Part shown: positions 8,483 to 15,999 of the stretch, in pieces
Layout: each line of letters opens with the position of its first letter
Numbering within the stretch: the first letter of the stretch is position 1
Origin: Allostella vacuolata
Lineage (GTDB): Bacteria; Pseudomonadota; Alphaproteobacteria; ATCC43930; Allostellaceae
Reading direction: 5' to 3'
Length of the DNA stretch: 64,000 nucleotides
Assembly: GCA_006739055.1 (NCBI GenBank)
Contig: AP019702.1
Location: forward strand, 1,116,501-1,180,500
Translations under genes and position numbers: made by a program
Notes under the pieces: generated by a model
The model's input: only the letters and a program-made list of their open reading frames with translations
What the model was told of the DNA's origin: nothing
Database searches by the model: none

Positions 8483-9868
8483 ATGAGGTTTCCCCAACCC
8501 TGCCGAGCCGCCGGCCTTGCGGGCGCCGCCCAGCCCGTCACCCGGTCATGGCCGGCTGATTTCCGCTGGGGCGCCTCGACCTCGGCCTACCAGGTGGAAG
8601 GGGCGGCTGCAGCGGATGGGCGGGGCGCCAGCATCTGGGACACCCGCTCGCACCAGCCCGGCCGCATCGCCAACGGGGACACGGGCGATCAGGCCTGCGA
8701 CCACTACCACCGGTATGCCGAGGATATCGCCCTGATGCGGGAGATCGGCCTCGATGCCTACCGCTTCTCGGTCTCCTGGCCGCGGGTGCTTCCGCTCGGC
8801 CGGGGCCAGGTCAACCCGGCCGGCCTCGATTTCTACGACCGGCTGGTGGACGGGCTGCTGGCCGCGCGGATCGAGCCCTGGCTCTGCCTCTACCACTGGG
8901 ACCTGCCGCAGGCGCTGCAGGACCAGGGCGGCTGGACCCGGCGCGACAGCGCCGGCTGGTTCGCCGACTATGCGGTGCTGATCGCCCGCCGCCTCGGCGA
9001 CCGGGTGAAGCGCTTCGCCACCTTCAACGAGCCGTCGGTGTTCACCCTCTTCGGCTACGTGCTCGACTGGCAGGCGCCGGGCGTCATCGACCGCGACGCC
9101 TATCTGGCGGCCATGCACCACGTCAACCTGGCGCACGGCGCCGCGGTCGACGTCCTGCGCGACCTGGTGCCCGACGCGCGGATCGGGGCGATCCACAACC
9201 GACAACCCTGCCGGCCGGCCGGGCCGGCGGACGGGGCGGCGGCCGCGATGTTCGATGCCTGCTGGAACCGGGCCTTTCCCGATGGCCAGATCCTGGGCGC
9301 ATATCCGGCGGAACTGGTCGACGAGGTCGCGCCGTGGGTGCAGCCCGGGGACCTGGCCCGGATCTGCCGGCCGACCGACTGGTTCGGGCTCAACCACTAC
9401 TCGCCCATCTATATCCAGGCGGACCTGGACGCGGTGCTGGGCTTCGCCTGGGGCGCGCCGCCGGCGGAGCGCCCGCAGACGGATGTCGGCTGGGTCATCG
9501 ATGCGGATGCGTTCCGGGACACCCTGACCGACGTGCATCGAACCTACCGGCTGCCGATCTACGTCACCGAGAACGGCTATGGCGGGACGGACGCGCCCGA
9601 TGCGGCCGGGGCCGTGCACGATCCCGAGCGCATCGGCTATCTGCGGGCCTACATCCGGGCGATGGGCGAGGCGATGGACCGGGGCGCCGATGTCCGCGGC
9701 TATTTCGTCTGGTCGCTGCTCGACAATTTCGAGTGGGGGTCGGGCTATTCGCAGCGCTTCGGCATCGTCCATGTCGACTACGCGTCCCAGCGGCGCACGT
9801 TGAAGTCGTCGGCACGCTGGTATGCCGACCAGATCCGGGCCAGCCGCGTCCCGACCACCTCCGCCTGA
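8483..9868 (+). CDS. Beta-glucosidase, glycoside hydrolase family 1
   Basis: This 461-residue protein has the complete GH1 barrel. The entry motif is FRWGASTSAYQVEGA, the acid/base glutamate is Glu183 in TFNEPS, the nucleophile is Glu363 in YVTENGYGG, and the aglycone-side motif is WSLLDNFEWGSGYSQRFG. It hydrolyses beta-linked glucosides or galactosides. No convincing signal peptide is present, although the first ~25 residues are a non-catalytic leader, so cytoplasmic action is likely. GGAG precedes the ATG. Six bases separate it from the next gene, an ABC protein, suggesting co-transcription. The 187 bases upstream show no clear promoter to me. Confidence 0.92.
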   Translation: MRFPQPCRAAGLAGAAQPVTRSWPADFRWGASTSAYQVEGAAAADGRGASIWDTRSHQPGRIANGDTGDQACDHYHRYAEDIALMREIGLDAYRFSVSWPRVLPLGRGQVNPAGLDFYDRLVDGLLAARIEPWLCLYHWDLPQALQDQGGWTRRDSAGWFADYAVLIARRLGDRVKRFATFNEPSVFTLFGYVLDWQAPGVIDRDAYLAAMHHVNLAHGAAVDVLRDLVPDARIGAIHNRQPCRPAGPADGAAAAMFDACWNRAFPDGQILGAYPAELVDEVAPWVQPGDLARICRPTDWFGLNHYSPIYIQADLDAVLGFAWGAPPAERPQTDVGWVIDADAFRDTLTDVHRTYRLPIYVTENGYGGTDAPDAAGAVHDPERIGYLRAYIRAMGEAMDRGADVRGYFVWSLLDNFEWGSGYSQRFGIVHVDYASQRRTLKSSARWYADQIRASRVPTTSA

Positions 9869-9874
9869 TCCCCG

Positions 9875-11746
9875 ATGACTGCGATCCCGCCGCCCGAGCC
9901 CATGCCGCAGGCATCCCCGCTTGCGGCGGCGGGGGCGTCGATGGGGGGAACCCTGCGGCGGTTCGCACGGCTCGCGGGGGGCTACTGGACCGGATCGGAG
10001 CGGTGGAGCGCATGCCTGCTGACCGCGCTCCTGGTCGCTTTCGGCATTCTCCAGATCCTCCTGGTGATCCGCCTCAACCTGTGGAGCGCCGACCTGTTCG
10101 ATGCGCTGGAGCGGCGGGACGCGCGCGAGGTCCTGGTGCAGTCGGCCGTGTTCGCCGCCATCGTGGCCGGCACCATGGCCGTGAACGCGGCGCACCTGGA
10201 GGCGCGGCGACGCCTGCAGATGGCCTGGCGGCGCTGGCTGACGATGCGGGTGGGCGACGGCTGGCTGGATCGCGGGCGCCAGCACCAGCTGACCCTCGTG
10301 CCGGGCGCCCCCGGCAACCCCGACGCCCGGATCGCCGACGACATCCGCGTGGCGACCGAGGCGTCGATCGAGCTGGCGAACTCGCTCTTCTACTGCGTGC
10401 TGCTGCTCGGCAGCTTCGTCAGCATCCTCTGGGGCCTGTCCGGAACCGTCCGCCTGGCGCTGGGCGGGATCGATCTGGCGGTGCCGGGGTATCTGGTCGG
10501 CCTGGCCTTCGTCTATGCGGGGGTCGGGGTCGCGGTGGCCTTCCTGCTCGGCCGCACCCTCGTCCAGGTCACCGACCTGCGGCAGAGCGCCGAGGCGGGC
10601 TATCGGTCGGGCCTCTTCCGCGACCTCGAGCAGGCCGAGACGATCGCCCTGCTGGCCGGCGAAGGCAACGAGCGGCAGCGGCTGCGCGCCCTGTTCCAGG
10701 CGATCGTCGCCTCCTGGCGGCTCCAGACCCGCGGCCTGCGCCGCCTGACGCTCTTCACCTCCGCCTACGGGACGATGTCGGCGATGTTCCCGATCCTGGT
10801 CGCGGCCCCGCGCTACCTCGCGGGCGACCTTACGCTGGGGGGATTGGTGCAGACGGCCCAGGCCTTCCAGCAGGTCACCGCGGCCCTGTCCTGGCCCATC
10901 GACAACTTCCCGCGGCTGGCGGAGACGGTGGCGTCGATGGAGCGGGTGCTGGTCCTCCAGCATGCGGTGGACACGATCGGGGCCGAGGTCGGGCGTCCGG
11001 GGCTGGCGATCGATGTCGCGGCGGTGAGCGGCAGCTCGCTCACCTTCATCGACCTCACCATCGCCGATGCCGACGGCGGGATCCTGTTCTCCGGAATATC
11101 GACCGAGATCCGGCCGGGCGAGCGGGTCCTGCTGCTGGGCGACCCGCGGCTCGCGCGCGCGCTGTTCAAGGTCGTTGCCCGGGTGTGGCCGTGGGGGCGC
11201 GGACGGGTGGAGCTGCCGGACGATGCCGCCATCCACTTCCTGCCGGCATCCCTCCACCTGCCGGCCGATACGCTGCGCGCGATCCTGGCCTACCCCGACG
11301 AACCGGGGATGTTCGACCAGGCGGCCTGCGTCCAGGCGCTCGCCCGCGTCGGCCTGGGCGATCTCGGTCCCCGCCTCGACAGTCCGGGGGACTGGATGCG
11401 CCAGCTCGACCCCTCGCAGCGGCAGCGGGCCGGCTTCGCGCGGATCCTGCTGAAGCGGCCGAGCTGGATCTTCCTGGAGGAACCGGGAGAGGCGCTCGAC
11501 ACCGCGGCCGAACTGGCCCTGATGCAGGTGATCGCCGAGGCGCTGCCGGCGGCGACCCTGATCACCGCCTCCCACCATGGGGAGCTGGAGGCGTTCTACG
11601 GCCGCACCCTGCGCCTGGAGCCGGCGGCCGATGGCCGCGTCTTCGTTCGCGACAGCGGCGGCCGCGCCCCTGCCGGCGAGAAGATCCGCCCGGCCTGGCC
11701 GGCGATCGAGGTGATCCGCCGCGGCTTCGGCGAAGGGCCGGGCTGA
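9875..11746 (+). CDS. BacA/BclA (SbmA/YddA)-like ABC protein with a degenerate nucleotide-binding domain
   Basis: The 623 residues comprise an N-terminal membrane domain (about 25-350, ABC_membrane_2 type, with YWTGSERW, NLWSADLFDALERRD and the EAGYRSGLFRDLEQAE cytoplasmic loop) and a C-terminal ATPase-like domain (about 390-600). The second domain keeps family landmarks such as WPWGRGRV but has lost catalytic motifs. The P-loop position (near residue 422) reads GDPRLARAL instead of GxxGxGK(S/T). The signature reads LDPSQRQR and Walker B reads IFLEEP. Relatives import peptides and acylated lipids. Here ATP hydrolysis at canonical sites is unlikely. It follows the GH1 gene by six bases. Confidence 0.8.
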   Translation: MTAIPPPEPMPQASPLAAAGASMGGTLRRFARLAGGYWTGSERWSACLLTALLVAFGILQILLVIRLNLWSADLFDALERRDAREVLVQSAVFAAIVAGTMAVNAAHLEARRRLQMAWRRWLTMRVGDGWLDRGRQHQLTLVPGAPGNPDARIADDIRVATEASIELANSLFYCVLLLGSFVSILWGLSGTVRLALGGIDLAVPGYLVGLAFVYAGVGVAVAFLLGRTLVQVTDLRQSAEAGYRSGLFRDLEQAETIALLAGEGNERQRLRALFQAIVASWRLQTRGLRRLTLFTSAYGTMSAMFPILVAAPRYLAGDLTLGGLVQTAQAFQQVTAALSWPIDNFPRLAETVASMERVLVLQHAVDTIGAEVGRPGLAIDVAAVSGSSLTFIDLTIADADGGILFSGISTEIRPGERVLLLGDPRLARALFKVVARVWPWGRGRVELPDDAAIHFLPASLHLPADTLRAILAYPDEPGMFDQAACVQALARVGLGDLGPRLDSPGDWMRQLDPSQRQRAGFARILLKRPSWIFLEEPGEALDTAAELALMQVIAEALPAATLITASHHGELEAFYGRTLRLEPAADGRVFVRDSGGRAPAGEKIRPAWPAIEVIRRGFGEGPG

Positions 11747-11782
11747 CCGCGGGGGCGTCGGCCCGTCAGGCCGCGATGAGAG

Positions 11783-12934
11783 TCAGGTCCCGAAGCCGCC
11801 GTCGGGCTGGCGCGGGCCGAACAGGCGCGCCAGGTCCGCCTCGTCGAACGCGGCCGGCTCCGGCTCCGGTCCGGCGGGCGGGGGGCCGCGATGGAAGCGG
11901 ATCTCCCAGGCCGAGAAGCCCGACACGAAGAAGCGCATGGTGCCGCCGCCCCGCCGGTCGCTGCCCAGCGGCGCGATCGCCTCAGGGTACCAGATGGCGC
12001 CGCGGACCAGCACCCGCGGTCGGGTCCAGCCGCCGGGGTCGCCGGCGTCGCGGTTGAAGGACACTTCCACGGCACGCTGCGTCAGGGTCCGGTCGCCGTC
12101 ATAGGTCCGGTTGAGCAGCATGACGAAGCCGCCGGTGTCGCTGTTCTCGTGGACGGCCGGGCCCCAGTGGGCGTCCGGGTCGGCATGCCGCCATCCCCGC
12201 GCCGGGCGGATGATCGGCTGGGGAAGGGATCGGTGGCGCGGCTGCCAGCCGTCCGCCGTCCACCATTCGAGCGCCGCGGCGGGTGCGTCACGGTCGCGGA
12301 TCGGGTAGCGGGCGACCACGATGCCCTGGGCCGCGTCCAGGGCGTGGTAGCTGGTCAGGTGGATCAGGAAGAAGGTCCCGGCCCGGTCGGGGATCACGGT
12401 GAAGTCGCCGAAGCCGCCGGCGAACCAGCCATTGTCGAAGGTGCAGTCCAGCTCGTCCGGCTGCGGGGCCAGCACCGGACCCAGGTCGTGCCAGCTGGCC
12501 CCGTCGTCGCGGGAGACGAGCGCGCCGATCCGATAGGCGGCGATGGTCCGCGGGCAGGGGGCGGGCGCCTCGCAATGGTACCAGCCATAGAGCGCCCCGT
12601 CCGGCGACCGCCAGAGCGATTCGATCCATTTCCCCGCGCCGGGGTCCGGATCGTCGACGATCCGGACCGGCTCGCCCGGGGCTGCGAACCGGAAAGGGGG
12701 GTGGCCGACCCGCCGGTGGCTGTGTCCGATCGGCACGAAATGGGCCGGCATCGCCAGGGTCCGGTCCCCTTCTGTCAGGACCGGGGTGTTGCAGTCGGCG
12801 CGATGGAGCGGCGGCGCGTGGAGCCGCAGGGGCGGGGCCGTCCGCCATTCGACGTGGACGCCGGCGTTGCGGTCCCACAGGATGGTGCGCCAGGGCCCGC
12901 GCATCTCGGGCGCGCCCGCGGGCCCGGGCCCCAT
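11783..12934 (-). CDS. Beta-propeller glycosidase-like protein of unknown function
   Basis: The 383-residue protein resembles five-bladed propeller glycosidases (GH43/GH130/sialidase-like folds). It has blade-like repeats of the form SPDGALYGWYHCE, GALVSRDDGASWHDLG (an Asp-box-like element) and DNGWFAGGFGDFTVIPD. No signal peptide is visible. I cannot identify the exact family or assign catalytic acids. The ATG at 12934 overlaps the TGA of the upstream CBS-BON gene (TGATG), so the two should be translationally coupled, an unusual pairing of a redox/energy-sensing protein with a carbohydrate-type enzyme. Confidence 0.6.
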   Translation of the reverse strand: MGPGPAGAPEMRGPWRTILWDRNAGVHVEWRTAPPLRLHAPPLHRADCNTPVLTEGDRTLAMPAHFVPIGHSHRRVGHPPFRFAAPGEPVRIVDDPDPGAGKWIESLWRSPDGALYGWYHCEAPAPCPRTIAAYRIGALVSRDDGASWHDLGPVLAPQPDELDCTFDNGWFAGGFGDFTVIPDRAGTFFLIHLTSYHALDAAQGIVVARYPIRDRDAPAAALEWWTADGWQPRHRSLPQPIIRPARGWRHADPDAHWGPAVHENSDTGGFVMLLNRTYDGDRTLTQRAVEVSFNRDAGDPGGWTRPRVLVRGAIWYPEAIAPLGSDRRGGGTMRFFVSGFSAWEIRFHRGPPPAGPEPEPAAFDEADLARLFGPRQPDGGFGT

Positions 12935-13635
12935 CAGACCCCGAAGTTCCAGCGCACGATGCCCAGATGGTCTTCGACGGCGCGGATGCCCGGCATGGTC
13001 TCGGCCGCGACCACCATGGCGCGTCGTTCGTCCTCGCTGCGCACGGCGCCCCACAGATGGGCCACGCCGCCGGACACCAGGACATTGAAGGCCGGACCCT
13101 GCGACCAGGGCTGGCGGCGGATCTTCTCCAGCAGCTGTTCGCGGAGTTCCGAATCGGCGGATGCCGCGGGTGCGGCCTCCTGGGCGGCCAGCGTGCCGTG
13201 GGTGGCGATCGCCTGGACGAAGTTGGCGCGGCTGACGATGCCGGCGATCCGCCCCTGCTCGACGACGACGACGCGCTTGATGCCGCGCGATTCCATCAGC
13301 CCGGCGATCTCGTCGAGCGGGGCATCCTCGCCCACGGTCACGACGTCCCGGGTCATGACCGCCGCAGCGGTCGGGCCCTGGGTCTTGACGTACTCGGCGG
13401 CCAGCGCCTGCGGGTCGGACAGGAATTTGAGCAGCCACGACGGATGGCGTTCGGTGCCGATCTCCGGGCGGCGGATCAGGTCGCTTTCGCTGACGATGCC
13501 GACCAGCCGTCCCGCCGCATCGACGACGGGTACGGCGCCGATATGCCGCTCCACCAGCAGGCGGGCGACGTCGGCGATCCTGGTGTCGGGGGCGACCGTG
13601 TGAACGATCCTGGTCATGACGTCCCGTGCGCGCAT
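12934..13635 (-). CDS. CBS-CBS-BON domain protein
   Basis: The 233-residue protein contains two CBS motifs (RARDVMTRIVHTVAPDTRI; VMTRDVVTVGEDAPLDEIA), each followed by a hydrophobic beta-strand (GAVPVVDAAGRLVGIVSESD; RVVVVEQGRIAGIVSRANF). A BON domain follows at about 160-230 (VLVSGGVAHLWGAV). CBS pairs bind adenosyl nucleotides, and BON domains contact membranes or other proteins. ATG 13635 is chosen because AGGAGG lies just upstream; an earlier in-frame start at 13707 would add 24 unrelated residues. It is divergent from a second CBS gene with two FNR/FixK-like boxes between them. Confidence 0.88.
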   Translation of the reverse strand: MRARDVMTRIVHTVAPDTRIADVARLLVERHIGAVPVVDAAGRLVGIVSESDLIRRPEIGTERHPSWLLKFLSDPQALAAEYVKTQGPTAAAVMTRDVVTVGEDAPLDEIAGLMESRGIKRVVVVEQGRIAGIVSRANFVQAIATHGTLAAQEAAPAASADSELREQLLEKIRRQPWSQGPAFNVLVSGGVAHLWGAVRSEDERRAMVVAAETMPGIRAVEDHLGIVRWNFGV

Positions 13636-13725
13636 CCTGCTCCTCCTGGGGCTGTCGTCGCCGGTGTCGGTGGCCCGCCCGGGCGAACGCAAGACAAGGA
13701 AGAGCATCCAGGGCGGAAGTCCGCC

Positions 13726-13774
13726 TTGATCTGGATCAGACCGCGGCCCGCCCGCCGGAATTGATCCACCTCAA
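13726..13774. promoter_or_regulatory. Two FNR/FixK-like boxes between divergent CBS genes
   Basis: TTGAT-CTGG-ATCAG (13726-13739) and TTGAT-CCAC-CTCAA (13761-13774) match the FNR/FixK/Anr consensus TTGAT-N4-ATCAA with one mismatch each. The second is a perfect TTGA-N6-TCAA core. Their centres are 35 bp apart. The first is placed to act on the leftward CBS-BON gene and the second on the rightward CBS gene, suggesting oxygen- or redox-linked control. The regulator itself is not in the window. Confidence 0.65.
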
Positions 13775-13830
13775 GGCGCGATCGCAGGGACGGCGCATCC
13801 TGTGCAACGCGCTGGAAGGAGGCCCATGCC

Positions 13831-14253
13831 ATGACGATGCGTCATCTGAGCGAGATGGTCCGTAATCGCGAGCCGCTGGTCCTCGGACAGCATGCGAAGG
13901 TGGCGGATGCCTGCCGGCGCATGCGTGACCGGGGAGTGGGCGCCGTTCTCGTGGCCGACGGCGCGCACCGCCTGCGCGGCATCTTCACCGGCCGCGACGC
14001 GGTCTGCCGGGTCCTGGCCGAGGGACGGCATCCCGGCGCCACCGAACTGGCCGAGGTGATGACGCCGGAGCCCTGCACGATCCCGCCGGCCGCGACCGCG
14101 ATCGAGGCGCTGCGCCTGATGTCCGACGGCGGCTTTCGCCACCTGCCGGTCGTCGAGGACGGCCGGATCGTGGGCGTCGTGTCGGTGCACGACTTCCGCG
14201 GCCTGGAGCAGGCCCGCCTGGACGAAGAGAACGTCATCTGGGAGCGGCTGTAG
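13831..14253 (+). CDS. Two-CBS-domain protein (stand-alone CBS pair)
   Basis: This 140-residue protein is just a Bateman module: CBS1 (about 1-65, ending RLRGIFTGRDAVCRVL) and CBS2 (about 72-130, TPEPCTIPPAATAIEAL and HLPVVEDGRIVGVVSVHDF). Such proteins sense AMP, ATP or SAM and modulate partner enzymes. A near-perfect ribosome site GGAAGGAGG (13814-13822) precedes the ATG; the nearby ATG at 13826 stops after two codons. A TTGA-N6-TCAA box lies 57-70 bases upstream of the start. It is convergent with hyuB. Confidence 0.88.
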   Translation: MTMRHLSEMVRNREPLVLGQHAKVADACRRMRDRGVGAVLVADGAHRLRGIFTGRDAVCRVLAEGRHPGATELAEVMTPEPCTIPPAATAIEALRLMSDGGFRHLPVVEDGRIVGVVSVHDFRGLEQARLDEENVIWERL

Positions 14254-14279
14254 GGGCCCGGCTCCCGTCTGCCCGCCGC

Positions 14280-15989
14280 TCACCCGGCCGTCTTCTTCTT
14301 CGCCGGCTTCGGGGCGCGAACGGCCGTCCCCTTCTTCAGGTCGACCTTGACGCCATAGTCCCGCAGGGCCGCCCTGGGGCTGACGAAGCCCTCGCGGACG
14401 TCGGCCAGGACGCGCTCGGGCGCGCGCCTGGCCGGGTCGCCGAAGCCGCCGGCACCGGCCTCGCGCACGGTCAGGCGGGCGCCGGCCGGCAGCTCGACCC
14501 TGGCCTTGGCGTTGATCGGGGTGCCGTCGATCGCATGCATGCGGATCGTGCCGTCGCCGCCCTTGAAGACGCCCTTGGCCGGGAACCGGGTGCGGTTGCC
14601 CATGCCCAGCAGGGTCATGGTCGAGCCGCTGTCGTTGCGGATCACCACCTCCTGGCCGAGGCCGCCGCGCCATTCCCCGGTGCCGCCGCTGTCGGTCAGC
14701 AGCTCCTTGCGCTCGATGGTGGTGCTGGTGATGTTCTCCCAGATCTCGACCGGGACCACCGCCATGTTGGACGGGTGCGGCACGGTCGGCGCGCCGTCGG
14801 TGCCATCGAGCGCGCCATAGCCGCCGGCCGCGAAATAGATGGTCGAGACGCCGCGGCCCTGGCGGTGCCGGCCCTGGAAGGTGACCAGGTTCATCATGCC
14901 GGAATCGGCCTGCACCCGGTCGGGTGCGGCCTTGGCGAGCGCGCCATAGATGAGCGGCACCACGAAGTGCCCCATCGCGTGCCGCCCGCCGGTGGCGAAC
15001 GGCGGCTGGGCATCGAGGATGCAGCCCTTGGGCGCGGACACGGTGATCGGCACCGCCATGCCGCCATTGTTGGGGATGCTCGGCAGGGTCAGGGTCTTGA
15101 TCGAATAGAGCGACATGGCGCGGGTGTAGCAGAAGGGCACGTTGATCCCGGCCCGCACGCAGGGGCCCGTGCCGTCGAAATCCAGGTGCACCCGGTCGCC
15201 CGCGATCTCGATGCGCACCTGGAAGCGGATCGGCCCGTCCAGCCCCTCCAGCTCGATCCGGTTGCGGTAGGTGCCGGGCTTCAGCGTGGTGCGGATGCGC
15301 TCGCGCATGGCGCGCTCGGCATGGTCGCGGATGGCGCGCGACAAGGGCCCCAGGTCCTCGATGCCGTACTCGTCCATGAATTCCAGGACCTGGCGGCCGC
15401 CGACCTCGTTGCAGGCGACGTTGGCCATCAGGTCGCCCACCACCTGCTCGGGCACCCGCACGTTGGTGCGGATGATCTCGATCAGGCGCTCGTCGACCCG
15501 GCCCTCCTCGGCCAGCTTGCAGATCGGGAAGCGCAGCCCCTCGTGGTAGATCTCGGTCGCCGACGAGCCGAAGCCGATGCCGCCGATGTCCGGCAGGTGG
15601 GTGATGCTCATGGTGTAGGCGACGATGCGGCCATGGCGGAACACCGGCCGCAGCAGGGTCACGTCGAACAGGTGGCCGGTGCCGAGCCACGGGTCGTTGG
15701 TGAACAGCACGTCGCCCGGCTTCAGCGTCTCCGGCGGGAAGCGGTCCAGCATGTGGCGGGCGGTGACGGGGGCGCTGGCGATGAAGATCGGCACGCTCAT
15801 GGTGCCCTGGGCGATCGAGTTCGCCTCGGCGTCGAGCACGACGCAGGACAGGTCGTAGCTCTCCGACACGATGGTCGAGAAGGAGCTGCGGACGAGCGTC
15901 GAGACGATCTCGTCGGTGATGGAGATGAGCCGGTCCCAGAGGATGCCGAGGCTGACGGCGTCGAAGCCTTCCTGCGCGCGCTTGGCCAT
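14280..15989 (-). CDS. hyuB: Hydantoinase/5-oxoprolinase subunit B (HyuB family)
   Basis: The 569-residue protein has HyuB hallmarks: LGILWDRLISITDEIVSTLVRSSFS, NDPWLGTGHLFDVTLLRPVF, YTMSITHLPDIGG and the late Gly-rich segment GEWRGGLGQEVVIRND. With HyuA it forms an ATP-dependent hydrolase or carboxylase acting on hydantoins, 5-oxoproline, acetophenone or acetone-type substrates. ATG 15989 is preceded by GGAGA and follows the hyuA stop by 10 bases, so the pair is co-transcribed. The Lys-rich C-terminus (PKPAKKKTAG) is atypical but harmless. Substrate not determinable. Confidence 0.92.
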   Translation of the reverse strand: MAKRAQEGFDAVSLGILWDRLISITDEIVSTLVRSSFSTIVSESYDLSCVVLDAEANSIAQGTMSVPIFIASAPVTARHMLDRFPPETLKPGDVLFTNDPWLGTGHLFDVTLLRPVFRHGRIVAYTMSITHLPDIGGIGFGSSATEIYHEGLRFPICKLAEEGRVDERLIEIIRTNVRVPEQVVGDLMANVACNEVGGRQVLEFMDEYGIEDLGPLSRAIRDHAERAMRERIRTTLKPGTYRNRIELEGLDGPIRFQVRIEIAGDRVHLDFDGTGPCVRAGINVPFCYTRAMSLYSIKTLTLPSIPNNGGMAVPITVSAPKGCILDAQPPFATGGRHAMGHFVVPLIYGALAKAAPDRVQADSGMMNLVTFQGRHRQGRGVSTIYFAAGGYGALDGTDGAPTVPHPSNMAVVPVEIWENITSTTIERKELLTDSGGTGEWRGGLGQEVVIRNDSGSTMTLLGMGNRTRFPAKGVFKGGDGTIRMHAIDGTPINAKARVELPAGARLTVREAGAGGFGDPARRAPERVLADVREGFVSPRAALRDYGVKVDLKKGTAVRAPKPAKKKTAG

Positions 15990-15999
15990 GGTCGGTCTC

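Noticed and set aside
8546-11578. A 1,010-codon minus-strand frame opposite the GH1 and ABC genes
   Set aside because: No recognisable motif; the plus strand has catalytic GH1 motifs and a clear membrane domain.
11783-13438. A longer form of the propeller gene starting at 13438
   Set aside because: The extra 168 residues overlap the CBS-BON coding region in another frame and look random; the TGATG overlap start at 12934 is better.
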